A stretch of 64,000 nt of DNA from Winogradskyella sp046545555 (GTDB taxonomy: Bacteria; Bacteroidota; Bacteroidia; Flavobacteriales; Flavobacteriaceae): assembly GCF_046545555.1 (NCBI RefSeq), contig NZ_JBHZTH010000001.1, positions 868,001 to 932,000 on the forward strand, given 5' to 3'. A program made the translations under genes and the position numbers. Each line of letters begins with the position of its first letter. Positions within the stretch are counted from its first letter, which is position 1. Below are positions 34,595-43,491 of the stretch, in pieces. The notes under the pieces were generated by a model. It saw only the letters and a program-made list of their open reading frames with translations, was not told the origin of the DNA and made no database searches.

Positions 34595-34873
34595 ATGTCA
34601 CTTACAATTAAAGAAACTAAAGGAATATTTAACTTAGAAGGCTCAATTAATGCTGCGACAGCAAAGTACTTCCAAACGCATTTTGAAACGATATTAAATG
34701 CATCCAAAAAGCTAACAATTAATATTGATAATATTATAGAAATTGATATAAATGGAATGAAGGCATTAAAAAGATTACACACTAATGCATTGATTTTCAA
34801 TAGATATTTCTATATTGTGGGTAATGGTTGTAAAGAAATTTATGATGAATTTAGATTTAACTCAGTAGCATAA
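34595..34873 (+). CDS. STAS-domain protein 2
   Basis: 92 residues, tandem paralogue of the preceding protein (SLTIKETKGIFNLEGSINAATAKYFQTHF versus ALTIKENNGIFSVAGSINATTARQMKTHF). The phospho-loop reads DING, so Asn replaces the usual Ser. It starts 25 bp after its twin and 31 bp before the flippase start choices. The pair may form a heterodimer or bind a common partner; no partner can be named from the sequence. Confidence 0.78.
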   Translation: MSLTIKETKGIFNLEGSINAATAKYFQTHFETILNASKKLTINIDNIIEIDINGMKALKRLHTNALIFNRYFYIVGNGCKEIYDEFRFNSVA

Positions 34874-34904
34874 CCTAAAACCCTAAATCTTGAAAACTAA
34901 ACTC

Positions 34905-36161
34905 ATGCAATTATTTGCAGCAATCAAAGGCAGAAAGTTAACGCCAGAGCAAATTTTTATGGTTAGTGTGTTGGCCGTAAATGGAGGAAACTATATTTAT
35001 AATTTAGTCTTAGGTCGTATGCTAGGACCAACTGAGTTTGCAGACGCTGCAGTATTAATTACATTTTTATTGGTGTTATCATTTGTTGCAATGACGTTTC
35101 AATTGGTTACTGCAAAGTTCTCGGTATTATTTGAGAACGAACTTTTTAAAAATTTTATTTCTAGAGTTTATAAACAATCATTTATAATTGGTGTTTTATT
35201 TGGTGCACTTATTATAATATTTGCTTCTCAACTCAAAACCGTATTTAACACCTCATCTTCAACCATGTTCATCATATTTGGCTGTGGTGTTCCCTTGTAT
35301 TTTTTAATGAGTGTAAATAGAGGAACATTTCAAGGAAAAAAATCTTATAAATCCTTATCGATTACCTACCAGGCAGAAATGCTAAGTCGTCTATTAATAA
35401 CAATAGGTTTATTACTTCTATTAGATATACAATCATCTGCAATTATTGCCGTGGGTATTTTATTATCATTTGTATTTGGTTTGTTTCCTTTTAAATACAA
35501 ACAAATCAGTGTAAAAAAATCTATTAAATTAGAGGATAAGTATAACAAGCAGATTAGAAATTTCTTTCTATTAACTGCTTTCTATGAGCTCACACAAATC
35601 ATAATTAATAACAGTGATATCTTACTTGTAAAGCATTATTTTGAACCTTATGAAGCTGGTTTATATGCCTCGTTAGCTTTAATAGGTCGTATTGTATATT
35701 TTATTGCTTGGATGTTTGTGATGTTATTATTGCCAGCAGTAGTAGAATTAAAGAAAGAAGGTAAAGAAACAGCATCAGTACTTTTTAAGTACGTTGGGTA
35801 CATAGCTATTATCTCTTTTATAATTGTTTTAGCTTGCGTATTACTGCCAGAACTTATTATAAACATACTTTTTGGTGAACAGTATATTAGTATGGCGCCT
35901 TTATTATGGAAATATGCTATAGCTACATCTATGTTCGCCATCTCAAATATTTTTGCGTATTACTATTTATCTTTAGATAAGTATGTGCCCGTAATAATAT
36001 CTGGCGTCTTTGGGATGCTACAAATGGGATTGGTAGTTTTCTACCACGATTCTTTAGAACAAGTAGTGCATATGCAAATCGTTGCTATGATTTTGTTATT
36101 AGTAATCCAATTAGGATTTTTTATATATGAATCTAAAACTAAGAAAAAAGAGCTTATCTAA
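34905..36161 (+). CDS. PST-type polysaccharide flippase/transporter
   Basis: 418 residues from ATG 34905 (a TTG at 34890 gives a five-residue extension). About twelve hydrophobic helices and the MOP/PST superfamily start: VNGGNYIYNLVLGRMLGPTEFADAAVL, and YEPYEAGLYASLALIGRIVYF in the seventh-helix region. These proteins flip lipid-linked oligosaccharides (Wzx) or act with a GT4 as in PelG. It lies directly before a GT4 gene, as PelG lies beside PelF. Cotranscribed with the two STAS genes. Confidence 0.8.
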   Translation: MQLFAAIKGRKLTPEQIFMVSVLAVNGGNYIYNLVLGRMLGPTEFADAAVLITFLLVLSFVAMTFQLVTAKFSVLFENELFKNFISRVYKQSFIIGVLFGALIIIFASQLKTVFNTSSSTMFIIFGCGVPLYFLMSVNRGTFQGKKSYKSLSITYQAEMLSRLLITIGLLLLLDIQSSAIIAVGILLSFVFGLFPFKYKQISVKKSIKLEDKYNKQIRNFFLLTAFYELTQIIINNSDILLVKHYFEPYEAGLYASLALIGRIVYFIAWMFVMLLLPAVVELKKEGKETASVLFKYVGYIAIISFIIVLACVLLPELIINILFGEQYISMAPLLWKYAIATSMFAISNIFAYYYLSLDKYVPVIISGVFGMLQMGLVVFYHDSLEQVVHMQIVAMILLLVIQLGFFIYESKTKKKELI

Positions 36162-36169
36162 ACCAAATA

Positions 36170-36240
36170 ACCATTGGTCTACAGTAAAAGTCGGTCTGTC
36201 TAAAGACAACTGTTTTTGTTGCATTTATAATGCAAATTTG
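36170..36240 (+). promoter_or_regulatory. LytTR-type promoter of the GT4 gene
   Basis: Boxes ACCATTGGTCTACA (36170) and TCGGTCTGTCTAAA (36191) are 21 bp apart, and a third weak half lies at 36149 inside the flippase coding end. The -7 box CAAATTTG (36233-36240) is 63 and 42 bp from the box starts. This shows that the ATG at 36230 cannot be the start, because it lies within the promoter. Confidence 0.7.
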
Positions 36241-36274
36241 TACTGTAATTAAAACAACAATAAACAAAGAGATT

Positions 36275-37462
36275 ATGAAATTAGCAATCGTAACAGCTTA
36301 TCCACCAAGTAAAGTAACTTTAACAGAATATGCATACCATTTAGTAAAACAGTTTAGAAAAAACCAAAACGTTACAGAGTTAATCTTATTAACGGATAGA
36401 ACTGAAGGAGCTAAAGATTTAGAGTTTACAGAAGCAGGTTGTAAGATTGTTGTAAAAGAATGTTGGGCATTTAATAGTTACTCAAATATTTTTTCGGTGA
36501 CTAAAGCCATAAACCAAACGAAGCCAGATTCAGTATTATTTAACCTACAATTTATGAAGTTTGGTGATAAGAAAATCGCTGCGGCTTTGGGTTTAATGCT
36601 ACCGTTGGTATGTAAGATGAAAAAGATTCCTAATATCGTTTTATTACATAACATCCTAGAAGAAGTGGATTTGGGAAGTGCTGGTTTTACTTCAAACAAG
36701 TTAATGCAAAGTATTTATGGGTTTATAGGTACGACTCTAACAAAACTAATATTAAAGGCAGATACTGTCGCTGTAACTATGCAAAAATATGTTGATATAT
36801 TAGGAGAGAAATATGGTGCTACGAATGTAAAACTAATTCCACATGGTACTTTTGAAATACCAGATGAGCCAGACTATACGCTACCAGATGGACCGTTACA
36901 AATTATGACTTTTGGTAAGTTCGGAACTTATAAAAAAGTAGAGGGCATGATCGAAGCTGTAGAAATGGTAAGAAAATCAACAGGATTGGATTTAGAAGTT
37001 GTGATTGCAGGAACAGATAACCCAAATGTACCTGGCTATTTAGCCAAAGTTGAAGAAGACTACAAGCATGTGCCACAGGTACGATTTACAGGTTATGTAG
37101 AAGAGGAAGAAGTACCAGTTATTTTTAGTGAAAGTGCAGTAGCTGTTTTTCCGTATACATCCACAACAGGAAGCTCTGGTGTATTACACCAAGCAGGTAG
37201 CTATGGAAAAGCAGTAGTAATGCCAGACCTAGGTGATTTAGCACTTCTAGTACAAGATGAAGGGTATAGAGGAGAGTTCTTCGATCCTACAAGTGTAGAG
37301 AGTTTGGCATCTGCAATAGAAGCCATTGTAACAAATGACAGTTATAGATTAGAACTAGCAAAAGCAAATTATAAAGCTGCAACAGCACACCCAATGTCGC
37401 AAATAGCAGAAATGTATTTAGAAACATTTCAACAAATCATAGATAGAAAAGCTAATAATTAA
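36275..37462 (+). CDS. Family 4 glycosyltransferase
   Basis: 395 residues from ATG 36275; the in-frame ATG at 36230 overlaps the -7 box and is rejected. The GT-B fold has an N-domain MKLAIVTAYPPSKVTLTEYAYHL, the nucleotide-sugar half QIMTFGKFGTYKKVEGMIEAVEMV and the E-x7-E region (SAVAVFPYTSTTGSSGVLHQAGSYGKAVV), where the second Glu is replaced. No membrane segment is seen, so it is cytosolic. It probably supplies sugars to the glycan moved by the flippase encoded just upstream, in the manner of PelF with PelG (analogy, not identity). Confidence 0.85.
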   Translation: MKLAIVTAYPPSKVTLTEYAYHLVKQFRKNQNVTELILLTDRTEGAKDLEFTEAGCKIVVKECWAFNSYSNIFSVTKAINQTKPDSVLFNLQFMKFGDKKIAAALGLMLPLVCKMKKIPNIVLLHNILEEVDLGSAGFTSNKLMQSIYGFIGTTLTKLILKADTVAVTMQKYVDILGEKYGATNVKLIPHGTFEIPDEPDYTLPDGPLQIMTFGKFGTYKKVEGMIEAVEMVRKSTGLDLEVVIAGTDNPNVPGYLAKVEEDYKHVPQVRFTGYVEEEEVPVIFSESAVAVFPYTSTTGSSGVLHQAGSYGKAVVMPDLGDLALLVQDEGYRGEFFDPTSVESLASAIEAIVTNDSYRLELAKANYKAATAHPMSQIAEMYLETFQQIIDRKANN

Positions 37463-37490
37463 TCCTTTAAATAGTATTAAAACGTCAGCG

Positions 37491-39008
37491 TTATTTCTTT
37501 GAAATATACTTAAACGAAGATTTACGAATACCGCTTTTATTTATAAAGCCAAAATGCTTTTGAGGATTTTGGCGCCAAGGAAGTCTTCCCACGACTTCCT
37601 TTGGTACGTTATCAAAGTCATATAACGTCCAAGACATAAACTGAATATCATTTTCTGAAAAAATAGATTGAATCGTTTTGTGATATTCCGCCTGATCGTC
37701 GTCAGAATTTCCAAAAGGACTCCAAAAACCACTGTAAGAAGAGAGGCCATATTCAGAAATAATAATTGGTCTGTCTTTAACCTTGGCTTGTAGTGTTTTA
37801 AAAGAAGTCCCGAGTTCCTCTAGTTTTTCATAATAATGAAAGGATACAAAATCTAGTTTATCACTTAAAATGGTTCCACTTTCTGCATTAGACCAACCTA
37901 TAGTTATGGCATGGTTTGGATCTTGCGATTTTACGAAATCAACCATCTTATCTAACCAAGCAGTTACTAAAGTTTTACCACGAGATTCAAAATCTAGGTT
38001 AGGCTCATTTTTTATATCCCAAAACGCTAGAGCTTTATGGTCTTTAAGAGCATTTACGATAATCTTTGCATGGCGCTGTGTTAGCGTCCAATCTAACACG
38101 GAATAATCACCATAAAAATCAAAAAGGGTAACCATCACTTTTAAGCTTTTAGATTCAGCAAGATCTAAGACCGTTTTAAGTTGTTCTAGTTTCGTTAGGT
38201 CTACGCTAGATTTACCAAAGGCTTCATAGGGTATAAAAATTCGAATACTATTTAAACCCGAAGTTTTGATAATTTCAAAATCTTTAGCTATAATTTCTGA
38301 ATCTAAATTATCTCCAAACATATCCCAAGGATTTGCCTGTGGATAATAGTTTATACCTTTTATTTTAGACACTTCTAAGGGTTTATCATAGGTAGATTTA
38401 GCGTATGGCTGACTTTTTAGTTTTACTAAGTGACGAATCCGCCAAAAGCCATCCTCTAATAAAAGCGTAACACGATAACTAGATTGTTCGTTAATTTCTG
38501 CAACTAGAGTCTCACCATTAAATAGCCTTTTATATTCAATAACATTATGATCTGTGAGTACCACAAGCTGACCATCTTCACTAAAAAATTCTAGAGTTGG
38601 CTGGTGTTCTAAGGTCGTAGCGTCAATAAAAATTTGATTTTCTATATTATGATCTATGATATTAAAAATATTAGCTCTTGCACTTTTGGTATAATAATCA
38701 TCAATTCCTTTTTTTGTATTTGTTTTATAGGAGACAAACTTTACATACCAAGCATCTAAATAATCATTTTCTACGGCTGTAAGTGTTTGTTGGTCCATAG
38801 GTCTACCTTCATTATTTAATGGAGCCCATTTTAATTCTGGTAAATACTGATCTACTTGTTTAACCTCTGTATGTAGCATTTTACTGCGATCAGCCCCTGT
38901 GTTGAGGTAACTATAAATAGCTCCAAAGCCAAAAATTAATAAGGTAAGGATGATGACATAAGACAACAAAAGAGAACCACGTAATATGTTTTTATTAATC
39001 TTACTCAT
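37491..39008 (-). CDS. Membrane-anchored GH5-like glycoside hydrolase
   Basis: 505 residues. One N-terminal membrane helix (about 13-35) anchors it facing the periplasm, followed by a region of about 170 residues of NTF2-like flavour. A (beta/alpha)8 domain then begins at KGINYYPQANPW. Acid/base Glu335 is in DIKNEPNLDF and nucleophile Glu419 in IISEYGLSSY, both in the canonical GH-A positions. Hydrolases of this kind (BcsZ, PgaB, PelA partners) trim exopolysaccharides during export. It overlaps the upstream gene by 8 bp in a three-gene operon with the Ig-like and GT-C-like proteins. Substrate unknown. Confidence 0.78.
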   Translation of the reverse strand: MSKINKNILRGSLLLSYVIILTLLIFGFGAIYSYLNTGADRSKMLHTEVKQVDQYLPELKWAPLNNEGRPMDQQTLTAVENDYLDAWYVKFVSYKTNTKKGIDDYYTKSARANIFNIIDHNIENQIFIDATTLEHQPTLEFFSEDGQLVVLTDHNVIEYKRLFNGETLVAEINEQSSYRVTLLLEDGFWRIRHLVKLKSQPYAKSTYDKPLEVSKIKGINYYPQANPWDMFGDNLDSEIIAKDFEIIKTSGLNSIRIFIPYEAFGKSSVDLTKLEQLKTVLDLAESKSLKVMVTLFDFYGDYSVLDWTLTQRHAKIIVNALKDHKALAFWDIKNEPNLDFESRGKTLVTAWLDKMVDFVKSQDPNHAITIGWSNAESGTILSDKLDFVSFHYYEKLEELGTSFKTLQAKVKDRPIIISEYGLSSYSGFWSPFGNSDDDQAEYHKTIQSIFSENDIQFMSWTLYDFDNVPKEVVGRLPWRQNPQKHFGFINKSGIRKSSFKYISKK

Positions 39009-40218
39009 AGCGGACTTCAGTAAATGTTTTTGTTATGCCTGCAACATGTAATTTTAAATTATAGATCCCTTTAGGAAACCGATCTGTATTTAAATGAAAC
39101 GATGCCAATCCGTTTAAAGAACTTTCAATAAATTGTTCTTCCAATAAACCGTCCTTGAGAATTGATAACTTTATTTCCAAACCATCTGGTGTGCGTTGAC
39201 TCATAAAGCTTTTTAAAGGACCAACGGTTATAGTTCTATTATCTTTAGAAAATACGATATCAAAATCAGCAATAGCTTGTTTGTATTCTAAATTAATAGT
39301 ATCACTATTTGCCATCCCTTCAACATAGGCTTTAATTGTCCATTGATCTTCATGGTCTGGATGAATCATTTTTGCAGTAGCCATGCCATTAATCGTTAGT
39401 CCCGAAGTTTTAGCTTTATAACCGTCTTTATTTGTGATGAAAAATGTAACAAATGTGCCATCACTTACAATATTGTCATAACGATCCTTTATGATAGTTG
39501 TTTTAAACGTTGCGATTTGGTTTCCATCTGCATAATTATGAATACGATCTGCTTCAATTTTAAAATTAGTTGGTATAGCTGGCATCACATTGACGTCATA
39601 TTCTTTTGAGTTAAGATCTAAGCATTCTGAGTTAATGAGAATACGTCCACTTTTACGTTCCGAATAAATATTTTTATAACCAAAACCGTTTTTGGTTTGT
39701 ACATCTGAAGTTGTTCTGTTACTTAAAAACTGATGCTTAATGGATACGTCTGTACCATCAACAAGTGCATTATCTAAATCATCCGTTGGTATAACAACTA
39801 ACATGGTGTAATCTGTACCACCAGCTTCAATACTTGGAGGTCCTAAATAGCTTTCTATACTTTTAATATATGCTTTTGGTTTAATGTAAATTTGTCCATT
39901 AACTTCGCTTCCCTCTGCGATTAATTTCCAGTTTAAGACACCCGATTTATTTGATATATCTGATGGGATATTAAAACTCAATATATTATTCTGTACGATT
40001 GGATTTAGTAGTATTGACCCATAACTATTACTGCAATATAAGGATGCATCTGTATTCCCTTCAGAAGAAAACTTTAATTCAAGAGAATCTCCTGCTATTG
40101 AATTCGTCTGATTTGAAATGAATACATATTTTTCAGCCTCTTGAGTTTTAGATATGACAAGAGTAGTTGCAAGCGCAATAATAGAAAATAATGATATGTA
40201 GAGATTCTTTAATGTCAT
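39001..40218 (-). CDS. Membrane-anchored protein with Ig-like (Big-1-type) domain
   Basis: 405 residues. An N-terminal hydrophobic segment (about 6-24) is followed by beta-rich domains. The segment from about 215 to 320 (ATFKTTIIKDRYDNIVSDGTFVTFFIT, then NGMATAKMIHP) has the pattern of invasin-like Big-1 repeats. No catalytic residues are recognised. The start shares a base with the stop of the upstream 1029-residue membrane protein, and the end overlaps the GH5-like gene. It is probably a structural partner of these two. Confidence 0.65.
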   Translation of the reverse strand: MTLKNLYISLFSIIALATTLVISKTQEAEKYVFISNQTNSIAGDSLELKFSSEGNTDASLYCSNSYGSILLNPIVQNNILSFNIPSDISNKSGVLNWKLIAEGSEVNGQIYIKPKAYIKSIESYLGPPSIEAGGTDYTMLVVIPTDDLDNALVDGTDVSIKHQFLSNRTTSDVQTKNGFGYKNIYSERKSGRILINSECLDLNSKEYDVNVMPAIPTNFKIEADRIHNYADGNQIATFKTTIIKDRYDNIVSDGTFVTFFITNKDGYKAKTSGLTINGMATAKMIHPDHEDQWTIKAYVEGMANSDTINLEYKQAIADFDIVFSKDNRTITVGPLKSFMSQRTPDGLEIKLSILKDGLLEEQFIESSLNGLASFHLNTDRFPKGIYNLKLHVAGITKTFTEVRYE

Positions 40219-43200
40219 TAATTAGGGTTACCAATATAAGTGTTGATTTCTAGTTTTATATATTTATATATAGGATGCTTTATAGGCTGTAACTCTTTGT
40301 TATTATGATTAATAATTCTATCGGTCACAATCTTATCAGAAATATTTTCATTTGGTAGTCCGTTTACAAAACAATTGGTCATATCGTCGTTTATTAAACG
40401 AATAGATTGATCTGTTAATAAAGGATGTTGAAATGCTTGTTTTCTTTGTTGTCTAATTCCTTCTTTTATAAATAAATGGTCCACCCAGACTAAATCTTTA
40501 TTGGCATCGTAGTAAGAAACCAATAACTGAGGGATAGTTACTTCTTCAGTACCTCCATTAAAGAGACTACCTGAGATATAATTCTTACTGATATCAGAAA
40601 TAGATATAGTAGTACTTTTAAATAAATCTGATCCTGAAACATTACCTGCAACTTGAAGATTAAACTTAGTAGGTTGTTCTTCAAACTCCATAGGTGTAAA
40701 TTCGTCTGGATTAAATGTTTTCGGTATTGAATCTTGTGTTTTAGACCATGCAATACCTTCAAAATTAATTCTAAAAGAGCTGACTTCTTTAGGCATCAAT
40801 TTATGATTGACGTGATATTTAGCGTTGTAGGTTGCTAAGAATTTATTGTCATCATTATAAAGTGTGCCTTTTAAAACCACATCTGCTGGTACGTTATCTA
40901 TATTCTGAATTTCACCAATGAGCGCATAATGATTTTCAAACTTTACAAGTTTGGCAGTAAGAATTTCTAGCACAGGTTGCTTTAATACGTCCTCATGATG
41001 AGTTTGTTCGGTTGTAATGCGACGACGTCCTTGATTAAAATAATTTGTTGTGTTACTAGAATATAGCTGATCTGGTGGTAGGTCTAAATCTATATCTTCG
41101 GGTTGTATGTACCATTTATTATTTAGTTTAACTAAAGTTTTATAGTCCGTCTTTTCTATCTTTTCTAATGGTGTAATCCAATTAGTGAATACTCTTAAAC
41201 TCGCTAAACTATCGCTTTGACTTATCGTTTCTGTAGTAATGGCATCTAATTTCGCATAAGAACTTAATAAACCATCTGTAACGGAAATTTCTAGCATATA
41301 CTGCGCTATTGGGAGATTACTTTTTGGGTTTATAAGACTATGTGCTTTTTCAAATTCTTTAAAATCTAAAGCATCATAGTAGGCGAGAATTGCATTTTCT
41401 GGCGAATGATGCGATTCATTTTTAATGTAGAATAGATAAACTCCATAACTAATTATAAGAGCGAGTATAATAGACCAAACATGAGTTATTCTTAATACAC
41501 CACGAGAAAATGTAGAATAGTTATTCTTAAAATTTAAAAATGCAGGAGGAGCGCTAGCTCTCGTTTTTAAAGCATGCACTAATAACATCTGTACATTAAG
41601 GATAAATGCAATAAGTACTGTTAAAAACGGCATAATACCCCAAAGTATTTTTTGCCATGTACCAACATCATCTTTAGGCAATATAGATGATAATGGAGGT
41701 ACGTTTAGTTTTTCCCAAACCATAATACCATTTTCTAATTGCCGTAGGCGTTGCCAACCGCAGAAGTATAAAATGGGGTCATAGAATTTATCGTTAGAGA
41801 AAATATACTTAAAGTTGTACTTCTCTGGCGTAGTTAAAAATTGCTGTAATGACCCAATACCTTCGACTCCTTTAAATTTTGAATTTTCTAAGCGCTCAAT
41901 TGGACGTGTCGTTAATTCTGGAAGACGTCTCGCAGAATGATAATTACCATCAACCGACATGGCATTAGTCTGAGCAGACAACCAAGCCATTTGATCACCA
42001 AATCCTAAAGTCATGTATCTCCATTGATCATGCTGATCTTGGTTTAGGAAATTAATAATGGGAAGCATTTTAATTTTTTGCGGTTGTGAAGGTTTAAAAT
42101 AACTCAGACTCATCGTAAATATGGTCATAAACAAAAAGAGTCCAGCTAAAATTCCGCCAGCTATTCTATGATATACAGCACCTAACTGATCTTGAATTAA
42201 TGTTTTTAAATCCCCTTCAACAAAACGATATATAAATTCACCAAATAAGGGGAGAGACATTATGGAAGCCCAAAGTGTAAAACGGTCTAATGTTAAAATG
42301 TTAAACGCTGTTTCACCCAATACCATCCTTGGAATTGGTGTTGTGCCTCCAGTGCCTAAAACAACAAGAATCGTCATAGACAAGCCAAAAAACAAATAAC
42401 GTTTGCTGTAATATCTGTAAAATATATAAGGCAATAAAATAAGTAGAACTCCCCATGGAATTAAGAAAAACACCAAGCCCGAAGATGTAATTTCTAAGAA
42501 ATTGTCTCTAGAGCCATGAGGTATTGGTACTTGGGTAATCGGGTTGTTCTTTGAGTTAATCCAATAAGGTAATATACAGCCAACAATAATGACTAACGAT
42601 AACATTCCAAAACTTATAATCCGTTTAAAAAGTTTGAAGAAACTACTCAGAAAGACTTTAAAAGTCACCGCTTTCATAGAGTCTACCTGTTCTCTAGAAT
42701 GGTCCATAATTACCATTCCTATTAAAGGAAAGATAAAGAATATCATTCCAAAAATAGGAGTCACGTGATGCGAAGTAACCGTAACAGATATTAAAGATAA
42801 CGAGGTTGCTAGATAGCGTAATTTGCCAGTTTTAAGCCATAAATAGATTTCTGGTAATGCGTGCATTAATACAGATATACCAATAATGCTAGGGAGCTGG
42901 CCAAAAATGTGAAGTGTTTCTACAAACGATGAAGAAAATACAGCTAAAACAGAAGCATAACCTGCGACTTTTCTATTAGAACTCATTAAAAAGGAAAAGC
43001 GATAAACACCTGTAATAAATAATACAATACCAATTAGAGCAACGGTAAACATTCCAAATTTTAATCCGCCGATTAAGGATAATGCAGCAATAGATTGATG
43101 CACTAAAGGTGGATAGCTCATTACTGTAAAGCCTGTGTACCATTTGTAATTCCATGGTTCAAACCAACTACCAGCATAATGGTCTGCAAAGAATAGGTGT

Positions 43201-43307
43201 ATAAGTGCATCGTAAGTGGTTTCTAAAGTAAAAAATATAGAAGTGCCATGAAATGCTAAACCTATTAAGAGCGCAACAATTAAATATTTATTAGAGGTAC
43301 TTTTCAT
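40218..43307 (-). CDS. Large GT-C-like membrane protein (PTPS-related domain) with soluble C-terminus
   Basis: 1029 residues. About eleven hydrophobic helices fill residues 5-560 with the layout of the 6-pyruvoyl-tetrahydropterin-synthase-related membrane family (Asp30/His34 in TTYDALIHLFFADHY after the first helix, as the acidic first loop of GT-C enzymes). After a last helix near 600 comes a soluble region with an NTF2-like stretch (NAILAYYDALDFKEFEKAHSLI) and beta-rich domains. GT-C enzymes transfer sugars from polyprenyl phosphate. With a DPM1-like GT2 encoded divergently, polyprenyl-phosphate mannose is a logical donor (inference). Confidence 0.65.
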   Translation of the reverse strand: MKSTSNKYLIVALLIGLAFHGTSIFFTLETTYDALIHLFFADHYAGSWFEPWNYKWYTGFTVMSYPPLVHQSIAALSLIGGLKFGMFTVALIGIVLFITGVYRFSFLMSSNRKVAGYASVLAVFSSSFVETLHIFGQLPSIIGISVLMHALPEIYLWLKTGKLRYLATSLSLISVTVTSHHVTPIFGMIFFIFPLIGMVIMDHSREQVDSMKAVTFKVFLSSFFKLFKRIISFGMLSLVIIVGCILPYWINSKNNPITQVPIPHGSRDNFLEITSSGLVFFLIPWGVLLILLPYIFYRYYSKRYLFFGLSMTILVVLGTGGTTPIPRMVLGETAFNILTLDRFTLWASIMSLPLFGEFIYRFVEGDLKTLIQDQLGAVYHRIAGGILAGLFLFMTIFTMSLSYFKPSQPQKIKMLPIINFLNQDQHDQWRYMTLGFGDQMAWLSAQTNAMSVDGNYHSARRLPELTTRPIERLENSKFKGVEGIGSLQQFLTTPEKYNFKYIFSNDKFYDPILYFCGWQRLRQLENGIMVWEKLNVPPLSSILPKDDVGTWQKILWGIMPFLTVLIAFILNVQMLLVHALKTRASAPPAFLNFKNNYSTFSRGVLRITHVWSIILALIISYGVYLFYIKNESHHSPENAILAYYDALDFKEFEKAHSLINPKSNLPIAQYMLEISVTDGLLSSYAKLDAITTETISQSDSLASLRVFTNWITPLEKIEKTDYKTLVKLNNKWYIQPEDIDLDLPPDQLYSSNTTNYFNQGRRRITTEQTHHEDVLKQPVLEILTAKLVKFENHYALIGEIQNIDNVPADVVLKGTLYNDDNKFLATYNAKYHVNHKLMPKEVSSFRINFEGIAWSKTQDSIPKTFNPDEFTPMEFEEQPTKFNLQVAGNVSGSDLFKSTTISISDISKNYISGSLFNGGTEEVTIPQLLVSYYDANKDLVWVDHLFIKEGIRQQRKQAFQHPLLTDQSIRLINDDMTNCFVNGLPNENISDKIVTDRIINHNNKELQPIKHPIYKYIKLEINTYIGNPN

Positions 43308-43368
43308 TTAAAGGATTGATAAAACTATCAATACTGTAAATATAAATAATTTAAATAGTGGTTTGATT

Positions 43369-43460
43369 ATTAATTATCTACAGATAATTACCATTCGTCT
43401 ACAGATATTCTTATCTTGAACTAAATTAAAAGTTTACGAATCCCTTATAAAGTACTTTTG
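43369..43460 (+). promoter_or_regulatory. LytTR-type sites between the GT-C operon and the REC-GT2 gene
   Basis: Boxes ATTAATTATCTACA (43369) and ACCATTCGTCTACA (43390) are 21 bp apart. The -7 box TACTTTTG (43453-43460) lies 84 and 63 bp from the box starts. A dyad ATTATCT/AGATAAT (43373-43388) sits in the first box. On the minus strand a TATATTTA (43344-43337) may be the -7 of the divergent operon, so one site could serve both directions. Confidence 0.72.
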
Positions 43461-43491
43461 ACATGTAAATTATAATCAAAATACATTTTTT

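Noticed and set aside
34905..37462. Calling the flippase and GT4 PelG and PelF outright
   Set aside because: Only the gene pairing and families agree; PelD, PelE, PelC and a PelA-type deacetylase are missing and no alignment could be run.
37462..37491. Terminator between the GT4 and GH5 genes
   Set aside because: The only hairpin (AACG/CGTT) has a four-base stem and no proper T tract on either strand.
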